NCBI GenBank assembly: GCA_945893045.1
Contig: CAMDEA010000089.1
Coordinates: forward strand, 1 to 34,586
Reading direction: 5' to 3'
DNA from: Planctomyces sp. SH-PL62
GTDB taxonomy: Bacteria; Planctomycetota; Planctomycetia; Planctomycetales; Planctomycetaceae
DNA: 34,586 nt
Below the pieces are notes generated by a model. It was not told the origin of the DNA. It did no database searches and saw nothing but the letters and a program-made list of their open reading frames with translations. Shown piece by piece: positions 23,853 to 31,872 of this stretch (position 1 is the stretch's first letter; each line of letters starts with the position of its first letter). Made by a program: the position numbers and the translations under genes.

Positions 23853-26597
23853 TCAGGGACTCTGCGTTTTGGAAGAATTGGATTTCTCATCCCCGTCGGC
23901 GGTCGGGAGTGTCTCCGATTCCACGATCCGCCGGCAGACGGTGAGCGTGACGGACGAACCTGGTCGCGACACGAACTCGGTGGGGCGAGGACGTCCTTGA
24001 TCGGCAATCGACAGCGTCAACGTGTCGCGATCAAGCCGGTAGATGCCTTTGGCCCCGATGTCGAGAATATCAATCTGACTGGGGTTTTCGGTGGAGTACA
24101 ACGCGACGAGCGATTGGGCGAAGAATGCCTGATACTTCGGCGTTATGGGAACATCGAATCGAATGCGGCCGCGATCAAACTCGATCCATTTGCCTCGCTG
24201 GGGCGCGGTCACGAGTTCACCATCCTTTTCTTCCGAGACGATTGTCCAACGACCCTGAATCTCGATGTAGTCCGCGACGTTCGGAGCTTTCGCACCCGGC
24301 CCATAGGACATCACGAATGGTCCTGTGATGCGGATGGCATCCACCTTGGGATCGATCACGGATTTGGTCTGACTCACGTTGAGAGCTTCCGCGCTTCGGC
24401 TGATGAGCTGTCCTTTCTCAAGCGTGGAGATGACGTACTCGCCCCTTGGCAATTGCAGGTCCACCTGACTGATGTCTGGCCTTGAGACGGCTTTTTCGCC
24501 ATTCAATGTGATCTCCACGTGAGGCCCCGCGACTTGCAAAGTGAATTGCACCATCGCAGCATTCGGCTCTGCGTAGGTCAGCCAATAGGCCGTAAGGAAG
24601 CAGGTAACGGTGATCAAAACAATGACGAGAATCGAGAGCAGCACGCGGCTCAAAGTTGTCCCCCACTGACGGCCGCCGGGAGTTTTCGTGTCTAAGCCGC
24701 GGATGCCGAGCACGACTCCGGCGAGCAGCAGCCCCGCCGCGATAACGAGCAACGTGCCCATGGGAATGCCTCTCGTGAATTCCATCGCAGGATCGCGGGG
24801 GTGCGCGGCCGACTCGTTTCCGCCCCACGCCGTGAACATCAGCATTTCAATCACGATGAGCACACCAAGAGCGACGGCCGACAGAACGGGACGCGTTCCC
24901 AACGAAGTCGCACGCCAATCACGTTTGGAAATGGCCTGCACGACGACCATCAGCACCAGCAATACCGAGCCGATCCCCACGAGGAACATAAATGGGCCGC
25001 TAAGAGGCGCGACGGCTGATGCCGAAAAAACGTGGAGTTGATCTAGTGTTGCCAGCCCCAGTGAAATCACCAGCATCGTCAAGCCGAACCAGAAGATCGC
25101 CCCAAACATCGGATGAACCGGGAGTGCCGACATCGGCGAGGACAAGAACGGCACTCGCGGCGCATTCGCCGAAGACGGGAGTGACGTGGTTTCCGAGTTC
25201 TTCACACGGGCGGATTGTCGGCCGAAAAACCATATCAGGAATAGAAAAAACGGAATCTGTAGGCACCCGCCGATGATCGCTTTCAGCACATTCGACACGC
25301 CAACACCTTCCAGGGCCACCATGGTGAAGATCAAGAACATCATCATCAACCCGCCAATGCGTAAATCCCATTTCTTCGTTTGCTGTTGGGGCTTCACCGG
25401 CATCGGATTAGTTGCGGCGGTGGATCTGACCACTGTCTTAAAATCAGCGACTTCAAGCGGTAGCAAGTTCGTCTGCGGCTGTTGCAAGTGCGCCAGGCAT
25501 TGACCGAGCAATTCGGCGACTTCCTTCGCTGACGCAATTCGATCGGCGGCATTCTTCGCCAAGAGATGGTCGATGATCTCGGTCAACCATTCGGGCACAT
25601 CGGAATTCACTTCGCGAATCGGCCGCGGCGTGTCATCGCAAACACGCTTGATGACTCCCATCGTCGTGCTGGCTCGGAACGGCGAGTGGCCAACGCACAT
25701 CGCGTACATCACGCTGCCCAGGCTGAACAGGTCGCTGCGATGATCGACGACGTCACCGCGAGCTTGTTCCGGCGACATGTATTGCGGCGTGCCGGCGATG
25801 ACTCCGCTTTGCGTCACGCTGGCATCGTCCACCGCGCGAGCCAAGCCGAAATCGGTCAGCTTCACGCGCTCGACGCCGTTCTCCAACAGGATATTCGCCG
25901 GCTTGATGTCGCGATGCACGAGTCCCTGCGCATGCGCGGCCGCGAGTCCCGCGGCCGTTTGCATTCCGATTCGTAACACCTCGCGCACCGACAATGGCCC
26001 AGATTCGTCGAGCCGTTCTTGCAGCGTCTTCCCCTCGATGAACTGCATTGCCAGATACGGCGGATCGTGCTGATCGGCGACCGCGTGAATCGCCACAACA
26101 TGCTCGTGAGCGACGGCCGCCGCCGCCTGCGCCTCGCGGACAAACCGCCTTCGCGCTGCCGCGTTCGCCGCCAAGTGCGGAGCCATGACCTTGATCGCGA
26201 CCACTCGACGCAGCGACGTGTCGAATGCCTTGAGCACGATGCCCATGCCCCCGCTGCCGACCTCTTGCAGCACTTCGTAATGCGCGAGCCTCCCCATCGA
26301 GTCGGCCTGCTCGGACGGCAGTAACATTCCCGGCGGCAGCTTGACGGACGCAATCGTCGCCTCCATTTCCTTCGCCGCCACGATCGCGTCGTGCAATGCC
26401 GGAGTGACCGGCGTGTCTCCGTCCACAAGCCGCCGCGCGATTCCATCCCACGACTCCTTCCCGGCCACCAGTCCTTCAAGCGTCTGCTGACAGTGCTCAC
26501 ACAAGTCGATGTGCTGCTGCAATTCCGCCTGCTCCGATTCGGAAAGCTGTCCGTCGAGCAGCGTTCGCAAGCGATCATTGGATGGGCAGGTCGTCAT
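23853..26597 (-). CDS. Membrane Ser/Thr protein kinase with N-terminal zinc anti-sigma-type motif and C-terminal TIGR03067-like domain
   Basis: A 914-residue protein. Near residue 30-45, HIDLCEHCQQ gives HxxxCxxC, the zinc anti-sigma signature. The kinase domain (about 105-375) is complete: glycine loop VGSGGMGIVLKA, ATP Lys in VVAIKVM, catalytic HRDIKPANILL, DFGLA, and the GTPQYMSPEQARG activation segment. About six or seven hydrophobic helices span roughly 405-690. The C-terminus (QGRWTIVSEEKDGEL, FDRGRIRFD, DRDTLTLSIADQG) matches the planctomycete TIGR03067 domain. The gene follows an ECF sigma gene, so the kinase probably controls it by binding and/or phosphorylation; this is inference. 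Starts are chosen at ATG 26597, just before the zinc-finger region. Confidence 0.92.
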   Translation of the reverse strand: MTTCPSNDRLRTLLDGQLSESEQAELQQHIDLCEHCQQTLEGLVAGKESWDGIARRLVDGDTPVTPALHDAIVAAKEMEATIASVKLPPGMLLPSEQADSMGRLAHYEVLQEVGSGGMGIVLKAFDTSLRRVVAIKVMAPHLAANAAARRRFVREAQAAAAVAHEHVVAIHAVADQHDPPYLAMQFIEGKTLQERLDESGPLSVREVLRIGMQTAAGLAAAHAQGLVHRDIKPANILLENGVERVKLTDFGLARAVDDASVTQSGVIAGTPQYMSPEQARGDVVDHRSDLFSLGSVMYAMCVGHSPFRASTTMGVIKRVCDDTPRPIREVNSDVPEWLTEIIDHLLAKNAADRIASAKEVAELLGQCLAHLQQPQTNLLPLEVADFKTVVRSTAATNPMPVKPQQQTKKWDLRIGGLMMMFLIFTMVALEGVGVSNVLKAIIGGCLQIPFFLFLIWFFGRQSARVKNSETTSLPSSANAPRVPFLSSPMSALPVHPMFGAIFWFGLTMLVISLGLATLDQLHVFSASAVAPLSGPFMFLVGIGSVLLVLMVVVQAISKRDWRATSLGTRPVLSAVALGVLIVIEMLMFTAWGGNESAAHPRDPAMEFTRGIPMGTLLVIAAGLLLAGVVLGIRGLDTKTPGGRQWGTTLSRVLLSILVIVLITVTCFLTAYWLTYAEPNAAMVQFTLQVAGPHVEITLNGEKAVSRPDISQVDLQLPRGEYVISTLEKGQLISRSAEALNVSQTKSVIDPKVDAIRITGPFVMSYGPGAKAPNVADYIEIQGRWTIVSEEKDGELVTAPQRGKWIEFDRGRIRFDVPITPKYQAFFAQSLVALYSTENPSQIDILDIGAKGIYRLDRDTLTLSIADQGRPRPTEFVSRPGSSVTLTVCRRIVESETLPTADGDEKSNSSKTQSP

Positions 26598-26623
26598 GAT
26601 TTGTGACCTTGATGGAAACTTCA

Positions 26624-26730
26624 AAAACGGTATCACGGCAGTCGGCTCACGGCGATCGGCATTCGGCCGAACGCCGCGACTGTCCGGACGAATGCCGTGA
26701 GCCGATGGCCGATCGCCGCGATACCGTTTT
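26624..26730. repeat. Imperfect inverted repeat between the ECF sigma and kinase genes (family shared with 17262-17349)
   Basis: Outer arms AAAACGGTATC (26624-26634) and its complement (26720-26730) pair perfectly. Interior arms contain repeated CGGCATTCGG, GATCGGC and GGCTCACGGC. Its right end overlaps the sigma stop codon and its left end is 26 nt upstream of the kinase start. Confidence 0.9.
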
Positions 26731-27305
26731 CACCCAAGCTCCTTGACCAACTCTTTCAACCGAGCCATCACGCGGCTCTTGGCGAGATACACCGCAGCGA
26801 CCGACATCTCCAAATCAGCAGCGACGTCTTTGCCGGCCTGGCCTTCGACGGCAGTGCGCCAAAATGCTTGCCACGTCGCTGGCTGAATTTCTTTCTGAAT
26901 TTGTTCGGCGGCCCAGGCGAACAAGCGGCGTTCGTGCTCTTGATCCCACGACGCCGACTCGGCCGCGTCATCCGGCAAGTCTTCGAGTCGCGGCGATTCG
27001 GTCGCCACGACCATTCGCTGCTGCCGGTTGAGCCACGTTCGCAGTTCGTTCCTCACGATCGTGAACAGCCAACCGCGAAACGAACCGAGCTTCGCGTCGT
27101 ACTCAAATCGTTCGGCCGTGCGAGCGACGATGCGCAGCACCTCTTGCGTGAGGTCCACGGCATCGGCGTCTTGCAGACCGTGCTTGCGGCCGAACCCGTA
27201 GATCAGCGGCGAGTAAATTTCCACGAACTGTGACCACGCCTGCCCGTCGCGCTGGTCTCGAATGCGGACCAGCAGGCTCGCTCGTGTTTCGTGCGGATCA
27301 CTCAT
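26730..27305 (-). CDS. ECF-type RNA polymerase sigma factor paired with a kinase
   Basis: A 191-residue sigma factor of the planctomycete type. Region 2 lies near residues 20-90, with WSQFVEIYSPLIYGFG, VDLTQEVLRIVARTAE and FRGWLFTIVRNELRTWLNR. Region 4, near 125-190, has the recognition helix KDVAADLEMSVAAVYLAKSRVMARL. ATG 27305 (MSDPHETRASLL) is preferred because the upstream extension is unconserved. The next gene downstream is a membrane Ser/Thr kinase with an anti-sigma-like zinc motif, a pairing typical of planctomycete sigma-kinase modules. Target genes are unknown. Confidence 0.92.
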   Translation of the reverse strand: MSDPHETRASLLVRIRDQRDGQAWSQFVEIYSPLIYGFGRKHGLQDADAVDLTQEVLRIVARTAERFEYDAKLGSFRGWLFTIVRNELRTWLNRQQRMVVATESPRLEDLPDDAAESASWDQEHERRLFAWAAEQIQKEIQPATWQAFWRTAVEGQAGKDVAADLEMSVAAVYLAKSRVMARLKELVKELG

Positions 27306-27388
27306 CGCCGCCTCACTGCCGACAAGTACCCCGGCCGATGGGAAACCTATTTCGGAATTTTGAAAATCGTGACGGGATTCGATTCCAC

Positions 27389-28432
27389 TCACTTGGGCAC
27401 AGGCTTACGAACCAAACCGGGAGTGACATCGAGATCGAGCGAGGCGGTCTGTCCGCGTTCCAACAGTTCCCACGCGATGGCTCCCATTGCGGCGTTGTCG
27501 GTACACATCTCGCGCGGGGCGATGAAGAGTTCCGCGCGGTCGCGGCGGCACATCTCTTCCAGTCGCGAGCGAAACGCGCTGTTCGCGGCCACGCCGCCGC
27601 CGACCAGCAGACGCGAGCGGCCTCGCTGTCGCAGGGCCTGGCGACACTTGCCGACGAGCACGTCGAGCGCCGCCGCCTGAAAGCTGGCCGCGAGGTCGGC
27701 GACTCGTTGCGGAGTCAGTTCGGGAACCGGCTCGCGCGAGCCGGGAATGCCGTTCGCTTTGTAAAGCACCGCCGTCTTCAAGCCGCTGAAACTGAATTCC
27801 AGACGCGGCTCTTTGAGGAACACGCGCGGGAAGTTGAACGCCTTCGGGTTGCCATTGAGCGCAGTCTGTTCAATCGCCGGGCCGCCGGGATACGGCAACC
27901 CTAGAATCTGCGCGACCTTGTCGAACGCTTCGCCCGCCGCGTCGTCGATCGTCGCGCCAAGCCACTCGAAATCGGTGGGGCCGTGGCTGTCATACAAGTT
28001 GGTGTGTCCGCCGCTGACGACGAGTCCGATGGCCGGAAAGATGTCGCGCCCCGCTTGCATCCGACAAGCGTAGAGGTGCGCCTCGATGTGATTGACGGCG
28101 ACCAGCGGCAAACCGGTCGCGAGCGCGAGCGTCTTCGCAGCAGTCAGCCCCACCAGCAACGAACCGACCAAGCCCGGCTGCGTCACGACGGCGATCGCGC
28201 TGAGGTCATCAAGATTTGCAGCGGCTTTGCGAAGAGCCTCGTCAATCACCGGCAGGATGCAGCGAACGTGTGCTCGCGAGGCGATCTCCGGCACGACGCC
28301 GCCGAACCGCTCATGCAATTCGTTTTGGCTGGCGACGACGTTCGACAAGACCGTGAGATCACGGCGAATCACGGCAGCAGCGGTTTCGTCGCACGAGGAC
28401 TCAATCGCCAAGAGCAAGTCGGAGGAGGACAA
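27389..28432 (-). CDS. tsaD: tRNA N6-adenosine threonylcarbamoyltransferase
   Basis: A 347-residue ASKHA-fold protein that transfers threonylcarbamoyl to A37 of tRNAs reading ANN codons, acting with TsaB and TsaE in the cytoplasm. Matches: the N-terminal LAIESSCDETAAAV, FGGVVPEIASRAHV, the metal site HIEAHLYA (family HxEgH), GLVVSGGHTNLY, DDAAGEAFDKVAQILGLPYPGGP and LLVGGGVAANSAFR. The length is normal. It lies downstream of a small membrane-protein gene on the same strand. The downstream sigma gene starts 83 nt after its stop. Confidence 0.97.
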   Translation of the reverse strand: MSSSDLLLAIESSCDETAAAVIRRDLTVLSNVVASQNELHERFGGVVPEIASRAHVRCILPVIDEALRKAAANLDDLSAIAVVTQPGLVGSLLVGLTAAKTLALATGLPLVAVNHIEAHLYACRMQAGRDIFPAIGLVVSGGHTNLYDSHGPTDFEWLGATIDDAAGEAFDKVAQILGLPYPGGPAIEQTALNGNPKAFNFPRVFLKEPRLEFSFSGLKTAVLYKANGIPGSREPVPELTPQRVADLAASFQAAALDVLVGKCRQALRQRGRSRLLVGGGVAANSAFRSRLEEMCRRDRAELFIAPREMCTDNAAMGAIAWELLERGQTASLDLDVTPGLVRKPVPK

Positions 28433-28444
28433 CGTCGAGTTCTC

Positions 28445-28651
28445 TCAAATGAAGTGGTGCCAGTTGTCTTTCAGCCATTCAAAAAAGTCATCACCCCAGC
28501 GGTAGCCGCAAAACCCACAAATGATCGCCCCCGCGACCATCGTGTCTCCTGGAAAGAACGGCGTTTCCGGCAAGAGCCAGACGCAGACTCCCAAACCAGC
28601 GAGTCCGCCAAGGAGCCCGCCGACAAACAACCCCTTGATGCCGTCGATCAT
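28445..28651 (-). CDS. Very small membrane protein of unknown function
   Basis: A 68-residue protein. Two hydrophobic stretches are visible, GLFVGGLLGGLAGLGVCVWLL (glycine-rich) and MVAGAIICGFCGYRWG. The C-terminus DDFFEWLKDNWHHFI is amphipathic and Trp-rich. No family is recognised. It lies 12 nt upstream of tsaD and 30 nt downstream of the Gfo/Idh/MocA gene, so it is probably cotranscribed with them. Being real is supported mainly by the tight spacing and clean two-helix pattern. Confidence 0.6.
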   Translation of the reverse strand: MIDGIKGLFVGGLLGGLAGLGVCVWLLPETPFFPGDTMVAGAIICGFCGYRWGDDFFEWLKDNWHHFI

Positions 28652-28681
28652 GGCATCGCTCCTCTGGTCATTTGGAGCAAT

Positions 28682-29959
28682 TCACACGCGCGGACCATAA
28701 AGCACTTCCGGTTTGCTGCCGCCGGGTCTGTAGAGCACAAGTCCGCCACACGAATCGTTGACTCGGACGATGCAGTCGGGGTCGCCGTTGGCGGCGTGAG
28801 CGAGGATCGCTTCCAGCGCTTGCACCGCCGCGACGGTTTTGCGGTCGGAGGCGAGGTCGTTGTAGGAGAGTTTTTGAACCTCCGCCAATCGAGTTGCTCG
28901 GCCCGACGCATCACCAGCGAATTCGACGTAGGCCAACTCGCGCACGAACCGCTCGATGACCTCGATGCCGTAGCCGCGCTGAGCTCGCTCGCCCCACGGT
29001 TCCAGGCACTTGCCGTTGTAGTGCGTGTTGATCGTGGTCTTGAGTTCGATCGGCGTTTTGCCCTCGACGGTCAGTTCGATACCGCGTTTGCGCGAGTGGC
29101 CGTTCCAGATGCCGTTGTCAAAACGGAATTGAACTTCTTGCTCGACATAGCCGGGAAAGTTGTCGGGCGTGACCCAGGACGTGTGGATGTCGAACGCCGC
29201 TTCGCGGCCGTCGGCGTACTCGTAAACCATCCGCATCTGGTTGCTATCCCACGTCGGGCCGTCCTTCGGTCCCACGATGCCGCGCTGGCCGGTCGCGGTG
29301 ATGGTTTTCAATCGGCCGCCAAAACTGAAATCGATCAGCTTGATGTAATGCACGGCGACGTAGGTGCCGGGGTTGCGTCCCTGAATCCATTCGGCGAATT
29401 GGCCGCCGGAAATCGACTTTGGCTCCAGCAGCGAGCAGTAGCCGTTATTGATGTGCCGCAACACGTTGTCGGCGACCAGCGTCCGCAGCCGCTTGTGATC
29501 CGGGTCGAGCAGCTTGTGATAGACCACTTTCGCCAGCACTTTCTTGCGTTTCGCGATCGCGACCAGTTCGTCGAGTTCTTGCAGCGTCAGCACCGACGGC
29601 TTCTCGATCAGCAGATGCACTCCCGCCTCGAGGATCTGTTTCGCCCCTTCAAAGTGCCGATTGTCCGGCGTCGCAACACAAGCGAAGTCCACTCCGGCCG
29701 CAAGCAACTTCGTGACGGAGTCACTGCCAGCAAAGTTCTGAAACGGGCCGATCGCGTTACCGGACTCGGCGCGATACTTCTCCGCGCGGCTGCCGGTTCG
29801 CGATGCGACCGCCGTCAGCGGCACATCGACGTCGCCGAACTTCCGGTCGTAGACACCGGCGACGTGTGACCGCTCGAAGAACGGCCGGTACGTCTCGTCG
29901 AAAATCATGCCCATGCCGACCATGCCGGCCCGAAGTTGTTTTTTCTGGGTGGTGCTCAT
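28682..29959 (-). CDS. Gfo/Idh/MocA family oxidoreductase
   Basis: A 425-residue NAD(P)-dependent oxidoreductase. The N-terminal Rossmann fold begins RAGMVGMGMIFDETYRPFF, with the family's GxGxxx-like loop. The signature IEKPSVLTLQEL (EKP; Lys likely catalytic) lies near residue 120, after DFACVATPDNRH. The C-terminal beta-sheet domain includes YVAVHYIKLIDFSFGG, with a likely active-site His and Lys. Members act on sugars, inositols and their derivatives; the substrate cannot be told from sequence. There is no Tat or Sec signal, unlike many planctomycete relatives, so it should be cytoplasmic. It is divergent from dprA, with a long palindrome between them. Confidence 0.9.
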   Translation of the reverse strand: MSTTQKKQLRAGMVGMGMIFDETYRPFFERSHVAGVYDRKFGDVDVPLTAVASRTGSRAEKYRAESGNAIGPFQNFAGSDSVTKLLAAGVDFACVATPDNRHFEGAKQILEAGVHLLIEKPSVLTLQELDELVAIAKRKKVLAKVVYHKLLDPDHKRLRTLVADNVLRHINNGYCSLLEPKSISGGQFAEWIQGRNPGTYVAVHYIKLIDFSFGGRLKTITATGQRGIVGPKDGPTWDSNQMRMVYEYADGREAAFDIHTSWVTPDNFPGYVEQEVQFRFDNGIWNGHSRKRGIELTVEGKTPIELKTTINTHYNGKCLEPWGERAQRGYGIEVIERFVRELAYVEFAGDASGRATRLAEVQKLSYNDLASDRKTVAAVQALEAILAHAANGDPDCIVRVNDSCGGLVLYRPGGSKPEVLYGPRV

Positions 29960-30001
29960 GGCGGCGGATTCTAAGAGCCAGTGCGAGTCGGTCTACGGAC
30001 A

Positions 30002-30069
30002 GGGGTCAGGCACTTCGGAATTCGGAATTGGCCGTGCGGCCAATTCCGAATTCCGAAGTGCCTGACCCC
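30002..30069. repeat. Near-continuous 33-nt perfect palindrome in a divergent promoter region
   Basis: Arms 30002-30034 and 30037-30069 are perfect complements separated by only 2 nt. The arm begins GGGGTCAGGCACTTCGG, the A-variant of the GGGGTC(G/A)GG family. It lies 42 nt upstream of the Gfo/Idh/MocA start and 46 nt upstream of dprA. Confidence 0.98.
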
Positions 30070-30115
30070 GGCCTGTTCGCGGTACGGTTGAACTCTGCAA
30101 CCGCACTTCTATTCA

Positions 30116-31282
30116 ATGCTCGGCATGAGCTTGCCTGACCCATCGAATGCTGCCGTGCCCGCTGTGGAAGACGCGGAGTTGCTCAGCCTGCTGCGGCTGC
30201 ATCTGGTCAACGGGATCGGGCCGCGACATTCGCAACTACTGCTCGACCACTTCGGCTCGGCCGAGGGAGTGCTCGCCGCGAGCATCGCTCAACTGGAAGA
30301 AGTCAGCGGGATCGGGACGAAGATCGCGCTGTCGATTGCCGCGTCGAAGCTCGGCCGCGATGCGGAGCAAGAACTCGATGAGGTCCAGAAGCTCGGAGTC
30401 AAACTGCTACGACGCGGCGCGGCCGACTATCCGAATGGCATCGAACGGATCAGCGATCCGCCGTTGTTGCTCTACTGCCAAGGGGACATCGTGCGGCAGG
30501 ACGAACTCGCGGTCGCGATCGTCGGCTCGCGACGCTGCACGGTCTACGGCAAGCAACAAGCAGAAAAGTTCGCGACGATGCTGGCTCGCGCGGGAGTCAC
30601 GATTATCAGCGGACTCGCCCGCGGCATCGACGCGGCGGCTCATCAAGGAGCACTCGCGGGCGGCGGTCGCACGATCGCCGTGATGGGCACCGGTCTCGCC
30701 GAAATCTATCCACCGGAACATCGCGAACTCGCTGCACAAGTCGCCGCTCACGGTGCGTTGCTGACAGAATTCAAACTGCATCAAACGCCGCACGCGGGAC
30801 ACTTCCCGCAGCGCAACCGAATCATCAGCGGCTTGTCAGTCGCGGTCGTCGTCATCGAAGCGGGCCGCAGCAGCGGTGCATTGCACACCGCACGCCACGC
30901 GATGGAACAAGGTCGCGAAGTGCTCGCCGTTCCCGGTCGCATCGACAGCCTCGCCAGCGAGGGTTGTCACGATCTGATTCGCGACGGAGTCACGCTGGTA
31001 CGCCACGTCGATGACATCCTGGCCGCCATCGGCCCGCTGACGAAACCCATCTCGGCCGCGAGTGACGGTTCCGAAACCGTTCACAGTCTGCGCGAACTGT
31101 CGCTCAACGAAATTGAACGTCACATCCTCAACCTGATCGGTGCCGATCCGACGCTGCAAGACGAGATCATCTCCAGCAGCCTGTTGGAGCCGCCTCAAGT
31201 CATCGCGACGCTAACGGTCCTCGAAATGAAACGCCTCATCCGCCGCCAACCGGGAGGTTTCTTCATCCGCTCGCCGTGGTAG
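30116..31282 (+). CDS. dprA: DNA-processing protein DprA
   Basis: A 388-residue protein that loads RecA on incoming single-stranded DNA during natural transformation and binds ssDNA in the cytoplasm. The N-terminal helical domain (LHLVNGIGPRHSQLLLDHFG, VSGIGTKIALSIAA) has helix-hairpin-helix character. The Rossmann-like core has AIVGSRRCTVYGKQQA, ISGLARGIDAAAHQGAL, VMGTGLAEIYPPEH and HFPQRNRIISGLS. AVPGRIDSLASEGCHDLI ends the core. The C-terminal part (about 320-388; LNEIERHILNLIGADPTLQDEI) is the winged-helix domain common in DprA. Starts at 30116 and 30125 are both possible. Its presence suggests competence or recombination capacity. Confidence 0.95.
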   Translation: MLGMSLPDPSNAAVPAVEDAELLSLLRLHLVNGIGPRHSQLLLDHFGSAEGVLAASIAQLEEVSGIGTKIALSIAASKLGRDAEQELDEVQKLGVKLLRRGAADYPNGIERISDPPLLLYCQGDIVRQDELAVAIVGSRRCTVYGKQQAEKFATMLARAGVTIISGLARGIDAAAHQGALAGGGRTIAVMGTGLAEIYPPEHRELAAQVAAHGALLTEFKLHQTPHAGHFPQRNRIISGLSVAVVVIEAGRSSGALHTARHAMEQGREVLAVPGRIDSLASEGCHDLIRDGVTLVRHVDDILAAIGPLTKPISAASDGSETVHSLRELSLNEIERHILNLIGADPTLQDEIISSSLLEPPQVIATLTVLEMKRLIRRQPGGFFIRSPW

Positions 31283-31340
31283 CATTGGCCTCGTTGAAGT
31301 CCCGAGTCGCAACTTGATTTCGGAAGAGCCCGGTGACGCC

Positions 31341-31823
31341 ATGACCATTTCCGCTGCTGCGATTGTGCTCGGCCTGTGCGTGTTCGGCACTGTGTTGTTG
31401 ATCGTGTCTGCGGCAGCGATGTTGTTCATCAAGGATCGTGTTGCGTTGCGGTGGACCCATGTCGTCACGCGGCTGTTGTCAGTGGCCTTGCTGGGAATCA
31501 CGTTGCTGTTCATGGCACCTCGCGTGATCGCGTTGTATTTACTCTTTGGTGGGGAATCGCCTACGGCATTGCCAACTGTGGGCGTGCCGGTGTTCACGCT
31601 CAGCCACTGGACCGTCACATATTTCCCGCAGCTGTTGTTGTTCGGCCTCGTCGCTGTGGCCTTAGAAATGATGTTCTTCGAGAGTTGCGTGCGGCGGGAC
31701 GAAAGAGTTGAAGGTGCCAGACTTTGTTCGTTCCTGGTGACCTGCACGACGGGGTTGACGTTGCTAATTTGTGAAGTCGGCATCGCCGTGTCGTTGCTCA
31801 AGTTGTCCAACGATCTTTACTGA
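31341..31823 (+). CDS. Four-helix membrane protein of unknown function
   Basis: About 160 residues with four hydrophobic helices: ISAAAIVLGLCVFGTVLLIV, VVTRLLSVALLGITLLFM, YFPQLLLFGLVAVALEMMFF and LVTCTTGLTLLICEVGIAV. Loops are short. No family is recognised. ATG 31341 is preferred to TTG 31314. It lies 58 nt after dprA and 49 nt before the PVC dehydrogenase. It is preceded by no repeat element. Confidence 0.65.
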   Translation: MTISAAAIVLGLCVFGTVLLIVSAAAMLFIKDRVALRWTHVVTRLLSVALLGITLLFMAPRVIALYLLFGGESPTALPTVGVPVFTLSHWTVTYFPQLLLFGLVAVALEMMFFESCVRRDERVEGARLCSFLVTCTTGLTLLICEVGIAVSLLKLSNDLY

Positions 31824-31872
31824 ACTCCGTTGCCGAGTCCTGTTTGCCGCCATTGCACGAAGGGGAGTCGTC

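Noticed and set aside
27983..29869. A 628-codon plus-strand open frame
   Set aside because: It is antisense to tsaD and the Gfo/Idh/MocA gene and shows only high-GC shadow-frame composition.
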